The notes beneath the pieces were generated by a model, which saw only the letters and a list, made by a program, of their open reading frames with translations, made no database searches and had not been told where the DNA came from. The translations under genes and the position numbers were made by a program. Of a DNA stretch of 64,000 nt, positions 28,636-38,425 are shown piece by piece. Source of the DNA: Thioclava sp. SK-1 (lineage in GTDB: Bacteria; Pseudomonadota; Alphaproteobacteria; Rhodobacterales; Rhodobacteraceae); contig NZ_MDHA01000021.1 of NCBI RefSeq assembly GCF_001705665.1, positions 124,001 to 188,000 on the forward strand. The letters are read 5' to 3'. Within the stretch, counting starts at the first letter, position 1. Every line of letters begins with the position of its first letter.

Positions 28636-28926
28636 TTATTCCATCGCTTCGACGATCACCAGATCGCGTTCCGCTGCACCTTCGGCATGTTTCAGCGCAG
28701 CTTGATATTCGGGGCTATTATAACAATCCTGCGCTGCCTGCAGGCTGGGGAACAATGCAATCACATTGCGTTCGCGATCCTTGCCCTCCAACTGCTTATA
28801 GGCCGCACCGCGTGCCAAAAACTTACCACCGTATTTTTCAAACGCCGGCCCCGCCCCTTTGGCATATTCACCATAGGCAACGGGATCCGTTACGGTCACA
28901 TGGGCAATCCAATATGCTCCGGGCAT
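28636..28926 (-). CDS. DUF1330 domain protein
   Basis: A 96-residue ferredoxin-fold (dimeric alpha/beta barrel) protein. AYWIAHVTVTDPVAYGEYAKG at the start, GGKFLARG in the middle and FPSLQAAQDCYNSPEYQAAL near the end are DUF1330 signatures. Biochemical role is not known. AAGGAG lies 6 nt before the ATG at 28926, and the gene starts one base after the alaS stop, so it rides on the alaS transcript. The terminator at 28607-28630 follows. Confidence 0.9.
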   Translation of the reverse strand: MPGAYWIAHVTVTDPVAYGEYAKGAGPAFEKYGGKFLARGAAYKQLEGKDRERNVIALFPSLQAAQDCYNSPEYQAALKHAEGAAERDLVIVEAME

Positions 28927-28927
28927 C

Positions 28928-31585
28928 TTACACTCCTTCGATAACAGTTTTGACGGCCGCGATGGCCTCTTCGGCTTTGGACGCATCCGCGCCACCTGCC
29001 TGCGCCATATCAGGACGGCCACCGCCGCCCTTGCCGCCAAGCGCACCTGCCGCAGCCCGCACCATCTCCACCGCAGACAAGCGCTGCGTCAAGTCAGCGG
29101 TTACACCTGCAGCAACAGCCGCCTTTCCACCGGTATCGGCCACCACAAGCACCGCACCAGAGCCAATTTTCGCCTTCAGCTCATCCACCAGCGGCGGCAG
29201 GTCTTTGCCCGTAACGCCCGTGATCGACTGCGCAATCAGCTTGATCCCGTTGACCTCAATCGCCTCGGCGCCGCCGCCGGACGCACCGCCACCCATCGCC
29301 ACTTCCCGGCGAAGCTGCGCAACCTCGTTGGCGAGCGCCTTACGCTCATCCGTCAGCGCCTTAACCCGGTCCAACACATCCGCCGGTGCCGCCTTCAACG
29401 TCGCGGCCACGTCGACCAAACGCGCGTTTTGCGCATTCAAATGGTCCAACGCAGCCTGCCCTGTCAGCGCCTCGAACCGGCGCACACCGGCCGAAGACGC
29501 GCTGTCTCCAAGGGCCACAAAGGCACCGATATCGCCTGTGCGCTTCACATGGGTGCCGCCGCAAAGTTCCAGCGAATACACATTGCCTGTGCCGCCCTTA
29601 CCCGAACCAGTCTGTTCGCCCATCGAAACCACGCGGACCTCATCGCCGTATTTCTCGCCGAACAGGGCCTGCGCCCCAAGGCCGCGTGCCTCATCCGGGG
29701 TCATGATCCGCGTATCTACCGCCGTATTTTGGCGGATATAGGCGTTCACCTCGGCCTCAACCTGCGCAACTTCCGCTGCTGACATCGCCTTGGAATGGCT
29801 GAAATCAAAACGCAGACGGTCCGATGCGTTCAACGACCCCTTTTGAGCGACGTGATCCCCAAGCGCATGGCGCAGCGCCTCATGCAGCAAATGCGTTGCC
29901 GAGTGATTTGCCCGGATCGCACCGCGGCGTGCATGGTCCAGCTCCAGTTTTGCAGGCTGGCCCTTGCTGATCACACCGTCGGTCACGGTTGCGAAATGGA
30001 TGAAAACCCCTGCAACCTTCTTGGTATCGGTAATCTGCGCGGTGCCTGTCGGCGTGCGAATGATCCCGCTGTCACCCACCTGGCCACCGGATTCCGCGTA
30101 GAACGGCGTCTGGTTGGTGATGATCTGACAGCTGTCAGAGCATTGCTCAATTTCTGCACCACCAGAGACAAGAGCCACAACCTGCCCCTCGGCCTCTTCT
30201 GTGTCATAGCCCAGGAATTCGGTCACCCCCACGCGATCAGCCAGATCGAACCAAATCGTGCTATCCGCGGCCTCGCCAGAGCCTGACCAGGCCGCGCGAG
30301 CCTTGGCTTTTTGCTCGGCCATGGCCGCGTCAAACCCGTCAGTATCAACCGTCATCTGCTTTTCGCGCAGCGCATCTTGCGTCAGATCCAGCGGGAACCC
30401 ATAGGTATCATATAGTTTAAACGCTGCAGCACCTGGCAAAGCCGCCCCTGCTGCAAGGCCGGAAACCTCATCATCAAGCAGTTTCAGGCCGCGTTCCAAC
30501 GTAACCTTGAACCGGGTTTCTTCCAACTTCAGCGTTTCTTCGATCAGGGCCTGCGCCTGACCCAGTTCCGGATAGGCCGCGCCCATTTCACGCACCAGCG
30601 CCGGCACCAGCTTAAACATCACCGGATCTTTGGCACCCAGCATATGGGCATGTCGCGCCGCGCGCCGCAAAATACGGCGTAGCACATAGCCGCGGCCGTC
30701 ATTGGATGGCATCACGCCATCAGCAATCAGAAAGGATGTCGAACGAAGGTGATCGGCAATCACCCGGTGGTGCACTTTGCCCGGACCATCGGGATCCGCG
30801 CTGGTCGCATGTGCCGAGGCTTCGATCAAAGCCCGCATCAGATCGGTGTCATAATTGTCATGCTTGCCCTGTAACAGCGCGCCAATCCGTTCCAGCCCCA
30901 TGCCGGTGTCGATCGACTGCATATCCAGCGCACGCATTGAGCCGTCTTCGAACTGTTCATTTTGCATGAAAACGATGTTCCAGATCTCGATAAAACGATC
31001 ACCGTCTTCTTCGGGGGAGCCGGGCGGACCACCCCAGATATGATCGCCATGATCATAGAAGATTTCCGAGCACGGGCCACAGGGGCCGGTCGGGCCCATC
31101 TGCCAGAAATTGTCGTTGGTCGGGATGCGAATGATGCGATCATCGGACAGGCCCGCAACCTTTTTCCAGATATTAGCGGCTTCGTCATCCGTATGATAGA
31201 CCGTCACCAGCAACTTATCTTTCGGAATGCCGTAATCTTGGGTCAGCAAAGTCCAGGCATGGGTGATCGCCTGCTCCTTGAAATAATCCCCAAAGGAAAA
31301 ATTCCCCATCATTTCAAAGAATGTATGGTGACGTGCAGTATAGCCGACATTGTCCAGATCGTTATGTTTGCCACCAGCGCGCACACATTTCTGCGCGGTC
31401 GTAGCACGCACATAGTCGCGCTTTTCAACCCCGGTGAAACAGTTTTTAAATTGCACCATACCGGAATTTGCGAACATCAAGGTCGGATCATTGCGCGGCA
31501 CCAGAGGCGAGCTGTCAACGACCTTATGGCCGTTACGCTCGAAATAGCCGAGGAAAGTGGAGCGGATGTCGTTCAGACTTGCCAT
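28928..31585 (-). CDS. alaS: Alanyl-tRNA synthetase
   Basis: 885 residues, full length: class II catalytic core ([35 protein letters not shown]), tRNA-recognition helices, the editing domain with [19 protein letters not shown] and the Cys-His pair in [16 protein letters not shown], then the C-Ala domain with its glycine-rich [16 protein letters not shown] end. It charges tRNA-Ala and clears mischarged Ser/Gly. The frame extends to 31627, but the ATG at 31585 (MASLNDIRS) matches the family start. The gene is followed after one base by the DUF1330 gene. Confidence 0.97.
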   Translation of the reverse strand: MASLNDIRSTFLGYFERNGHKVVDSSPLVPRNDPTLMFANSGMVQFKNCFTGVEKRDYVRATTAQKCVRAGGKHNDLDNVGYTARHHTFFEMMGNFSFGDYFKEQAITHAWTLLTQDYGIPKDKLLVTVYHTDDEAANIWKKVAGLSDDRIIRIPTNDNFWQMGPTGPCGPCSEIFYDHGDHIWGGPPGSPEEDGDRFIEIWNIVFMQNEQFEDGSMRALDMQSIDTGMGLERIGALLQGKHDNYDTDLMRALIEASAHATSADPDGPGKVHHRVIADHLRSTSFLIADGVMPSNDGRGYVLRRILRRAARHAHMLGAKDPVMFKLVPALVREMGAAYPELGQAQALIEETLKLEETRFKVTLERGLKLLDDEVSGLAAGAALPGAAAFKLYDTYGFPLDLTQDALREKQMTVDTDGFDAAMAEQKAKARAAWSGSGEAADSTIWFDLADRVGVTEFLGYDTEEAEGQVVALVSGGAEIEQCSDSCQIITNQTPFYAESGGQVGDSGIIRTPTGTAQITDTKKVAGVFIHFATVTDGVISKGQPAKLELDHARRGAIRANHSATHLLHEALRHALGDHVAQKGSLNASDRLRFDFSHSKAMSAAEVAQVEAEVNAYIRQNTAVDTRIMTPDEARGLGAQALFGEKYGDEVRVVSMGEQTGSGKGGTGNVYSLELCGGTHVKRTGDIGAFVALGDSASSAGVRRFEALTGQAALDHLNAQNARLVDVAATLKAAPADVLDRVKALTDERKALANEVAQLRREVAMGGGASGGGAEAIEVNGIKLIAQSITGVTGKDLPPLVDELKAKIGSGAVLVVADTGGKAAVAAGVTADLTQRLSAVEMVRAAAGALGGKGGGGRPDMAQAGGADASKAEEAIAAVKTVIEGV

Positions 31586-31694
31586 ATCTTTTGCCCTTTG
31601 GGGATTTGACAATCGTTTATCGTTCACGCCCGCCCCTGTCCAGCAAAGCCGCCAAACAGGCCGAATTTTCAGAGAAAAACACGGAAAATCCGTG

Positions 31695-32579
31695 CTAGAT
31701 CACCTTCTCAAAGAAATGATCCGCATAGGGGTTATCATTATAGCGCGCGACTTCGGTCCAACCAGTAGCACGGTAAAGCCCGCGCGCCTCTGACAGCTTG
31801 GCACTTGTGTCCAGTCGCAAACGGCGCATGCCCAGATCTCGTGCATGACCTTCCAGCGCTTGCATCAGCTGACGCGACACACCCATGCCGCGCGCATTTG
31901 GCGAAACCCAAACACGCTTCACCTCCCCCGTGGGCATATCACTGTCTGCCAAAGGCTTCAGTCCGCCGCAGCCAATGGCCAGCCCGTCAGACACCGCCAG
32001 CACAAATGCACCATCGGGCGGGCGCATCGCAGATGCCTCGGGATCGCCTGAGCGCACGGGATCAAAACGCTGGCCAAACCGGCTCGACAGATCCGCATAA
32101 TATGCTTCAAGACAATCTTGCGCCGCTTGACCGCACGGGTCGGCCAACTGAACTTGAATATGGTCACGACCTAAAGCAGATGCCACCAAATCCATTGCAG
32201 CAAGCAGCGCGTCAGGTTTGGGATGACGCGCCAAACAATCATGCGCCCGCGCATCGCTCAACCGTTCATAGGCTGCGTATTCTGTCGCGCCCGCAGGTGT
32301 CAAATGTGCCTGCCTGCGCCGCTTGTCCTCTGCGCCGGGTGTCGTTGTGATCAGCCCCTCTGCCTCTAGCTGGCGGAGTAGCCGGCTCATTAAACCGCTA
32401 TCAAGGCGCAAATATTCACGCAATTGCGAGATGTCATGCAGGCCATGGCCAATAGCATTTAAAACGCGCGCGGGGCCCAGCGGGCGGCCCAGTCCAAGAA
32501 AATCTTGATCCAACACCCCCATCTGAGAGGTGACAGCGCGGCTGAACCGGCGAAAGCGGGAAATAGAATCTTGCGTCAT
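31695..32579 (-). CDS. MarR-GNAT fusion (transcriptional regulator with acetyltransferase domain)
   Basis: 294 residues. Residues about 1-140 form a MarR winged helix ([39 protein letters not shown]). Residues about 150-294 form a GNAT acetyltransferase with [20 protein letters not shown], where the acetyl-CoA loop is R-G-M-G-V rather than the common R/Q-x-x-G-x-G/A, and a YRATGWTEV motif near the end. Such fusions occur widely; the acetylated substrate is unknown. A 5-bp dyad lies four bases upstream of its start, suggesting self-repression. It lies between alaS and recA on the same strand. Confidence 0.88.
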   Translation of the reverse strand: MTQDSISRFRRFSRAVTSQMGVLDQDFLGLGRPLGPARVLNAIGHGLHDISQLREYLRLDSGLMSRLLRQLEAEGLITTTPGAEDKRRRQAHLTPAGATEYAAYERLSDARAHDCLARHPKPDALLAAMDLVASALGRDHIQVQLADPCGQAAQDCLEAYYADLSSRFGQRFDPVRSGDPEASAMRPPDGAFVLAVSDGLAIGCGGLKPLADSDMPTGEVKRVWVSPNARGMGVSRQLMQALEGHARDLGMRRLRLDTSAKLSEARGLYRATGWTEVARYNDNPYADHFFEKVI

Positions 32580-32582
32580 TAG

Positions 32583-32596
32583 CTGACAATAGTCAG
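32583..32596. promoter_or_regulatory. Candidate MarR-type operator
   Basis: CTGAC, four bases, GTCAG: a perfect 5-bp dyad 3 bp upstream of the MarR-GNAT start codon. A MarR dimer bound there would block its own gene. Short dyads occur by chance, so support is modest. Confidence 0.35.
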
Positions 32597-32661
32597 ATAA
32601 AAATGCGAAGCCAGCAAAAAATCGCGGCTACCCTAATCAGGATTGGCCTAAACAGTGGATT

Positions 32662-32686
32662 GGGTTGGCCATGATTGGGCCAACCC
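32662..32686 (-). terminator. GC-rich hairpin downstream of recA
   Basis: A 9-bp perfect stem GGGTTGGCC with GGCCAACCC, 7-base loop. It lies 40 bp past the recA stop. No T-run follows on either strand, so it is a possible Rho-aided or weak terminator, not a classical one. Confidence 0.35.
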
Positions 32687-32725
32687 CCAGGCATCTGAGC
32701 GGAGCACCAGCCAAGCTAGCCGTAC

Positions 32726-33793
32726 TTATTCATCATCAGCTAAAACGTCATCGCCGGATTCACCAAAATCAAGACCATGGCTTGCCCGGATCTTATCTTC
32801 GATTTCATATGCAATATCAGGGTGATCGCGCATGAATTGCTTAGCGTTTTCACGGCCTTGGCCAACGCGCTCATCCCCATAGGAATACCAGGCGCCGGAT
32901 TTCTCTACCACACCTGCTTTGACACCCAAATCAATCAGTTCACCGACTTTGGAGATGCCTTCCCCATACATGATGTCAAATTCAACCTGCTTGAAGGGCG
33001 GTGCGACCTTGTTTTTCACAACCTTAACCCGGGTCGAATTGCCGACAACTTCATCACGGTCCTTGATCGCACCAATACGACGAATATCCAGGCGTACTGA
33101 CGCGTAGAATTTCAGCGCGTTACCCCCAGAAGTGGTTTCAGGGCTACCAAACATCACGCCGATCTTCATCCGAATTTGGTTGATAAAGACCACCATACAA
33201 TTGGACCGTCCAATCGATGCCGTCAATTTCCGCATCGCTTGCGACATCAAACGCGCTTGTGCACCTACAGTCGCGTCGCCCATATCGCCTTCGATTTCTG
33301 CCTTGGGTGTCAATGCCGCAACAGAATCCACGACAACCATCGAAACCGCACCAGAGCGCACCAATGTATCCACGATTTCAAGCGCTTGTTCGCCAGTATC
33401 GGGCTGCGAAATTAGCAAATCATCAAGGTTAACGCCAAGTTTGCGCGCATAAGACGGGTCAAGCGCGTGCTCCGCATCGACGAAAGCACAAACACCGCCC
33501 TTTTTCTGTTCTTCTGCAATCGTGTGCAATGTCAGAGTGGTCTTGCCCGAGCTTTCCGGACCATAAATTTCCACGATGCGGCCTTTGGGAAGACCACCGA
33601 TCCCAAGGGCAATATCCAGCCCCAGCGACCCGGTCGATGTGGCTTCCACATCCATTGACGCGTTTTCGGACCCAAGCTTCATAATGGAGCCCTTGCCGAA
33701 TTGCCGTTCGATCTGCGCAAGCGCAGAATCCAACGCCTTTTGTTTGTCTGCTTTGACTTTATCGTTCATTTCAAAGAGGCCCGCCGTTGCCAT
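32726..33793 (-). CDS. recA: Recombinase RecA
   Basis: 355 residues. The core starts [14 protein letters not shown]; Walker A is [13 protein letters not shown] near residue 75; [18 protein letters not shown] is Walker B with loop 1 after it, and [21 protein letters not shown] is loop 2. The acidic C-terminus ([12 protein letters not shown]) is normal. RecA drives homologous recombination and stimulates LexA self-cleavage. The ATG at 33793 has AAGGGG 9 nt upstream; the frame opens further up only by chance. A SOS box at 33850-33864 indicates LexA control. Confidence 0.98.
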   Translation of the reverse strand: MATAGLFEMNDKVKADKQKALDSALAQIERQFGKGSIMKLGSENASMDVEATSTGSLGLDIALGIGGLPKGRIVEIYGPESSGKTTLTLHTIAEEQKKGGVCAFVDAEHALDPSYARKLGVNLDDLLISQPDTGEQALEIVDTLVRSGAVSMVVVDSVAALTPKAEIEGDMGDATVGAQARLMSQAMRKLTASIGRSNCMVVFINQIRMKIGVMFGSPETTSGGNALKFYASVRLDIRRIGAIKDRDEVVGNSTRVKVVKNKVAPPFKQVEFDIMYGEGISKVGELIDLGVKAGVVEKSGAWYSYGDERVGQGRENAKQFMRDHPDIAYEIEDKIRASHGLDFGESGDDVLADDE

Positions 33794-33849
33794 GTTTTTC
33801 CCCTTATTCCACAGAGCGCGCGGAACGGCAATCAAGCCCATGCGCGAAT

Positions 33850-33864
33850 GTTCTGCTATCGTTC
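33850..33864. promoter_or_regulatory. SOS (LexA) box of recA
   Basis: GTTC, seven bases, GTTC: the direct-repeat LexA operator characteristic of alphaproteobacteria, with no mismatch. It lies 57 bp upstream of the recA start. Alphaproteobacterial LexA binds this form rather than the E. coli CTGT-N8-ACAG palindrome. Confidence 0.85.
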
Positions 33865-33998
33865 TTAATTGATATGAGCACAAAACAGGAACAATTCAAC
33901 GTATTAATTTCAGAAAGCCTGCCAAATATTAGTTAATCAAAGCTTTACGCCCGCTTTGACGGCCATTATCCAAGGGGAAGGTTACACAAAGGGATAGC

Positions 33999-34592
33999 AT
34001 GTTGATTTTTTGGGACCAACGTTTGGTCTTTTTGGCAACACCTAAATCCGGCTCGACCGCCATTCAGGCCGCGTTAGAACCCCTGGCGTCGCTTGCAGCA
34101 GACCGGCCAGAGCCAATCAAACACATGACTGCAGTTCAGTATCGGACCCATCTTGCACCGTTCCTGACCGATGCATCTGGTGAAAAGTTCACCACGGTCG
34201 CACTGATGCGCGAACCCATTGACTGGCTGCGCTCATGGTATCGTTTTCGCGTGCGTGACGAATTTGACGAGACTGGGACCGATCTGAACGGGCACAGTTT
34301 TGAACATTTCGCACAAGATTACATGGCGGTAAGCCCACCCGATTACGCCGATCTTGGAAATCAGTCAAAATATTTGACGGATACGGCAGGGAACCGCTGT
34401 GTCGACCGGATCTTTCCCTATGAAGATATGGCCGCCTTTATCATGTTTTTAGAGGATCAACTGCAGTTTGAAATCAATCTGCCGCGGTTGAACGTCCCCC
34501 CAGTTGCCGATACCCAGCTCAGCGCCGCGACGCACCAAAATTTGCAACAGCATATGGCGCGTGATATCCAACTTTATAACAGTCTGCTGTGA
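33999..34592 (+). CDS. Sulfotransferase-family protein
   Basis: A 197-residue protein with the two PAPS-binding motifs of sulfotransferases: VFLATPKSGSTAIQAAL (5'-phosphosulfate loop, near residue 15) and TVALMREPIDWLRSWYRF (3'-phosphate motif, near residue 70). It should move a sulfuryl group from PAPS to a glycan, lipid or small metabolite; the acceptor is unknown. It is short for the family but looks complete. The gene converges on cckA with one base between the stop codons. No RBS stands out except AAAGGG 11 nt upstream. Confidence 0.82.
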   Translation: MLIFWDQRLVFLATPKSGSTAIQAALEPLASLAADRPEPIKHMTAVQYRTHLAPFLTDASGEKFTTVALMREPIDWLRSWYRFRVRDEFDETGTDLNGHSFEHFAQDYMAVSPPDYADLGNQSKYLTDTAGNRCVDRIFPYEDMAAFIMFLEDQLQFEINLPRLNVPPVADTQLSAATHQNLQQHMARDIQLYNSLL

Positions 34593-34593
34593 A

Positions 34594-36945
34594 TCAACTG
34601 CTAAGCTGGTTTTGCACTGTGGCCGTCAGTTCACTAAGCGAAAACGGTTTCGGCAGGAAGGAAGAGCCATCAATCGGTGGTCGACCGTCGCGGAACACAT
34701 CCTCGGCATAGCCGGACATAAAGACGACTTTCGTGCCTGGGCGCGCCTCCAACGCCTGGCCAACCCATGTCGGCCCATCAAGCCCTGGCATTATGACATC
34801 GGTCACGAACACATCGACCTGCAGCTCTGGATCTTCCAGAATTTCTAGGGCTTCTTCCGCATTCTCTGCTTCAAACACCGTGTATCCGCGCAGCTTCAGC
34901 GCACGCGAGGCAAACGCACGCACCGGGGCCTCATCTTCGACCAATAGCACAGTCGCGGTTCTGTCATTTTCAGGCAGCTCCTGCAGCGGCATTGGTTTGA
35001 CAGATTCTTCCACTGCTTCAACCACATGATCATGCGCCGGGAGGAGAATCGTGAAACACGACCCAGAGCCAAGCACCGAATCACAGAAAATATACCCGCC
35101 CGTTTGCTTTATAATGCCGTAAGCCGTCGACAGACCAAGCCCGGTGCCTTCACCGGTGCGCTTGGTCGTAAAAAAGGGCTCAAAGATCTTGGCCAGCTTA
35201 TCTGGCGCGATCCCGGTACCTTCATCCGTCACCTTGACCTCAACATATTCGCCTTTTGGAACATTGGCACGATCTCGCGTCAGGTCTTCTTCCAAAACCA
35301 TATTTTGCGACTCAATCTTGATCTCACCACCTTCTGGCATCGCGTCGCGCGCATTCACCACAAGGTTCATGATCACCTGTTCCAGCTGGCGTTTATCCGC
35401 ACGGATGACCCGCAAATCAGACGCGTGGCTAAGGCTTAGCAGGACTTTTTCACCCACCAAACGATTCAGAAGATGGGTCAGGTCCGATAATGTATCGCGT
35501 AGATCAAGCGATTGAAGTTTCAGCGTCTGTTTACGCGAGAATGCAAGCAACTGACCGACGAGTGAGGCCGCCCGATTGGCGTTCTGACTGATCTGATCCA
35601 GATCGGCATAATCAGGATCACCCTTATCATGGCGTAGCATCAACAGATCGCAATGCCCTGAAATCGCAGTCAGAAGATTGTTGAAATCATGTGCAACACC
35701 ACCTGCCAGTTGACCGATGGCCTGCATCTTCTGGCTTTGCACGAACTGCGCTTCCAACGTTTTCAGCTGCGTCGCATCCGACAACACAGCAACCAATCCC
35801 GGCCGACCTTCTTCAACAACCCGGTTCAACGTGATCTGCAAAAAGACCTCGCGCTCTCCACGATGGGCGCGCAGCACCTCTGGGCGTCGCTCTGCACGTC
35901 CTGCGATGGCATCCGCAACCCAATCACTGATCGGTCGGCCAAGCCCCTCAAATAGGCTGCTCATCGTGGCATCATCGGGCAATTTCCCCAATAAGGCCCG
36001 CGCTGCGCGGTTGGCCGCAAGAATCCGGCCCCCACCATCAAGTCGCAACAGCGACACTGGCAAGCTGTCAAATGACGCGGGATCATGCGTCAGACCACGC
36101 CCCTGAGATGAGGGCAAAAGATAGATCTCATTACGGCCGCCACGCCCTTCAATTTCCACAACCAGACAGCGTAAGCTACCGTCCGGCGTTGCAATTTCGT
36201 GTTCTTCGCCAGAACGGATCGGCAGCTCGGAAAAAATACGATCCAAAGAGCGCATGCGCTCGCCCGTAATCCTGCGCAACGCCTCGTTCATGAATAAAAT
36301 TGTGCCGGTTTTCGATACGGTCAACATCGGCAGTGAAATGCTTTCCGCCCCGCGCCCGCCCGTCGGGCGCTCGGCCATATCTTCTAGCCGCCATAAAAAG
36401 TCACGCTCACCGATTTGATGCACCGACAGGCGGACATGCCCGCGTCGCGTCACAAGATCCTCCCGCGCCGCACCTAACGCGCCTGCGCGTGCTTGCAACC
36501 GCGTCAACACCGCGCCAGGATTTGCAAAAACCTCAGACAGCGCGTGGGTCAGACTTTGTTTTGACCGCGTTCCAAACCGATCAATCGCCGCGCGGTTTTG
36601 ATAGCCAATTTCGCCATCCGCATCTGTCGTAAAACTGGGGGAGGCATCATTGGCGACAAAGGTCGATATCTGCTGATGGATCATCGAATCTTGGCGTTTC
36701 TGGCGTCGTTCCACCAGTTTCATAACCAGCGCGAGCACCAATAACGACCCCGCCATCGCGGCCAAGATCAGCATGACCAGCCGATCTTCGACCATGAATG
36801 CAGCCCCTCCTGCAGCGAGCGCGGCAATAATAAGATACCCAGCCGCCGGCGCCATCATCGACACAGTTCGCCCTAAAGGTTGTAAGGGCTGGTCTGGATG
36901 CGCCACGTCACGGGTCCTTTCAAAGTCTTCGTCGTTCTGGCGCAT
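34594..36945 (-). CDS. cckA: Hybrid histidine kinase CckA
   Basis: 783 residues. Two N-terminal membrane helices (about 34-51 and 56-76), PAS domains (about 90-195, 203-280 and 292-395), a HisKA/HATPase core with H419 in GGVAHDFNNLLTAISGHCDL and an ATP lid with FFTTKRTGEGTGLGLSTAYG, and a C-terminal receiver with D716 in VFVTDVIMPGLDG. The H-D-F-N-N-L-L motif and this domain order match CckA. It phosphorylates the histidine phosphotransferase ChpT, which passes phosphate to CtrA and CpdR. Here ctrA and its inhibitor lie 22 kb away. A perfect CtrA box lies 15 bp upstream. Confidence 0.95.
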   Translation of the reverse strand: MRQNDEDFERTRDVAHPDQPLQPLGRTVSMMAPAAGYLIIAALAAGGAAFMVEDRLVMLILAAMAGSLLVLALVMKLVERRQKRQDSMIHQQISTFVANDASPSFTTDADGEIGYQNRAAIDRFGTRSKQSLTHALSEVFANPGAVLTRLQARAGALGAAREDLVTRRGHVRLSVHQIGERDFLWRLEDMAERPTGGRGAESISLPMLTVSKTGTILFMNEALRRITGERMRSLDRIFSELPIRSGEEHEIATPDGSLRCLVVEIEGRGGRNEIYLLPSSQGRGLTHDPASFDSLPVSLLRLDGGGRILAANRAARALLGKLPDDATMSSLFEGLGRPISDWVADAIAGRAERRPEVLRAHRGEREVFLQITLNRVVEEGRPGLVAVLSDATQLKTLEAQFVQSQKMQAIGQLAGGVAHDFNNLLTAISGHCDLLMLRHDKGDPDYADLDQISQNANRAASLVGQLLAFSRKQTLKLQSLDLRDTLSDLTHLLNRLVGEKVLLSLSHASDLRVIRADKRQLEQVIMNLVVNARDAMPEGGEIKIESQNMVLEEDLTRDRANVPKGEYVEVKVTDEGTGIAPDKLAKIFEPFFTTKRTGEGTGLGLSTAYGIIKQTGGYIFCDSVLGSGSCFTILLPAHDHVVEAVEESVKPMPLQELPENDRTATVLLVEDEAPVRAFASRALKLRGYTVFEAENAEEALEILEDPELQVDVFVTDVIMPGLDGPTWVGQALEARPGTKVVFMSGYAEDVFRDGRPPIDGSSFLPKPFSLSELTATVQNQLSS

Positions 36946-36960
36946 TCCGCTATAAAAGCC

Positions 36961-36975
36961 TTAAGGACTGGTTAA
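36961..36975. promoter_or_regulatory. Consensus CtrA box upstream of cckA
   Basis: TTAA, seven bases, TTAA with no mismatch, 15 bp before the cckA start codon. The site is unusually close to the gene, so it could work as an activator site of a very short-leader promoter or as a repressor roadblock. Motif evidence only. Confidence 0.6.
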
Positions 36976-37045
36976 CAACATCAAATCACAACCCGTGAAT
37001 GTGTCAATAAGTCACGAGACGTAAACTGCCCCGATTGACGATGTT

Positions 37046-38203
37046 TTAGCTTTTTCGCAGCGCAGCATAGTAGAATCCATCCCCACCTTGCACTGGCGTG
37101 AAGTGATATTCTTCACTTCTGGTCCATCCAAATTCCGAACAAAACCAATCACTTTGTTCGGAATTCTCAACCGCAAGCAGGGAACATGTCATGTAAACCA
37201 ATGTGCCGCCAGGCCGCAATAGCTGCGCGCCCTCGCTTAACAGCTTACGCTGCACGGCAACAAGATCAGACAATCCAGCCCGCGTCAGCCGCCATTTCGC
37301 ATCAGGCGTGCGACGCCATGTGCCAGAACCCGAACATGGCGCATCAATCAACACCATATCATAATCAGAGCCAACCTGCCCCGGCGCGGCCAGCGCAATC
37401 TTGGCCTGCGCCCGCGCGGCGCGCGTTGGAATATCTGCCATCCGCTTAAGATCAATGTCATGCGCGGTTATCTGCGCACTGGGCGTCGTTGCAGCCACCG
37501 CCAACGCTTTACCACCGCCGCCCGCACATAGATCCAAAACCCGCTGACCAGGCATCAAGGGAATTGCCGCCACTGCCGCCTGAGACGAGGCATCTTGTAG
37601 CTCCACCAAACCTTCCAGATAGGCCGGGGTTTGGCGCAAACGTCGCGCGCCTTGGGTGATCTCCAATGCTGTGTCGGCCAAAAGATGGGGTTGGGTCTGC
37701 ACGCCTTGCTTGGCCAAAACCTGCTGCGCATCGTCGCGCGATATCCGTGCAACATTCACGCGTAAAAATACCGGGGCGCGTGTGCGGACGGCCGCGCTAA
37801 CCTGCGCAAAATCATCACCAAGCGCACCAGCAATATCATCGCGCAGCCATTCGGGCCAATCCAAAAGATCCAGATCATGCGGCGCGGGGCGCGACAGATG
37901 CTCGTGTTCCTGTGCGGTTGGCACCTCGGGCCCATGTCCAACACCGTCAAACATTGCCAACTGGTCGGCCTCACGCGCCCATCCAAGCATCAACGCGCGC
38001 CCGCTTTGCCCGCCACCCAGGGCCGCATAGCTGCCACGGCACCGCAGCGCATCGAACACATGATCACGGATCGCAGCCCGGTCTTTGGACCCCGCAAAAC
38101 GATGACCGCGCGCCCAATTGGTCAAGACACGCTCCGCCGGCTCCCCCCCAAAAACGCGGTCAAGGATTTCAATCGCGGCCTGGATCCGGGCTGAAGGCAT
38201 CAT
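37046..38203 (-). CDS. RsmB/NOP family RNA (cytosine-C5)-methyltransferase
   Basis: 385 residues. An N-terminal helical NusB-like region (ARIQAAIEILDRVFGGEPAERVL) precedes the methyltransferase core: motif I VLDLCAGGGGKALAVAA, catalytic PCSGSGTWRRTPDAKW (motif IV Cys) and the second Cys in YMTCSLLAVENSEQ. It probably makes m5C967 in 16S rRNA as RsmB does, but the family also includes RsmF, so the site is inferred. Start may be either ATG at 38203 or 38200 (MMPSAR). It lies 100 bp before cckA on the same strand. Confidence 0.85.
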   Translation of the reverse strand: MMPSARIQAAIEILDRVFGGEPAERVLTNWARGHRFAGSKDRAAIRDHVFDALRCRGSYAALGGGQSGRALMLGWAREADQLAMFDGVGHGPEVPTAQEHEHLSRPAPHDLDLLDWPEWLRDDIAGALGDDFAQVSAAVRTRAPVFLRVNVARISRDDAQQVLAKQGVQTQPHLLADTALEITQGARRLRQTPAYLEGLVELQDASSQAAVAAIPLMPGQRVLDLCAGGGGKALAVAATTPSAQITAHDIDLKRMADIPTRAARAQAKIALAAPGQVGSDYDMVLIDAPCSGSGTWRRTPDAKWRLTRAGLSDLVAVQRKLLSEGAQLLRPGGTLVYMTCSLLAVENSEQSDWFCSEFGWTRSEEYHFTPVQGGDGFYYAALRKS

Positions 38204-38425
38204 GGCAAAGGTTTCCTGATTATGTCGGCAAATGCAGTGTTGCTGCTTCTAAGGGCGGCATGCGCGCCACTCAACCCGTGTTGATGTACAAACTCACCCG
38301 ACGTTAAGAGGCAAATATTCCGCAAGTTCACGCAGATTTAACTTGCCTGAGTATGTTGGGGTTGAAACTCGCGCACGCTCAGGCCTATCTGCGCTTATAC
38401 CGCTGCAACCGAAGGTCTATCTTGT
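38204..38425. other. Divergent intergenic region, RsmB-like and MYG1
   Basis: 222 bp with divergent genes on each side and no further gene. A TTAA-containing AT-rich patch lies around 38300-38345, but I see no convincing paired motif. Confidence 0.25.
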
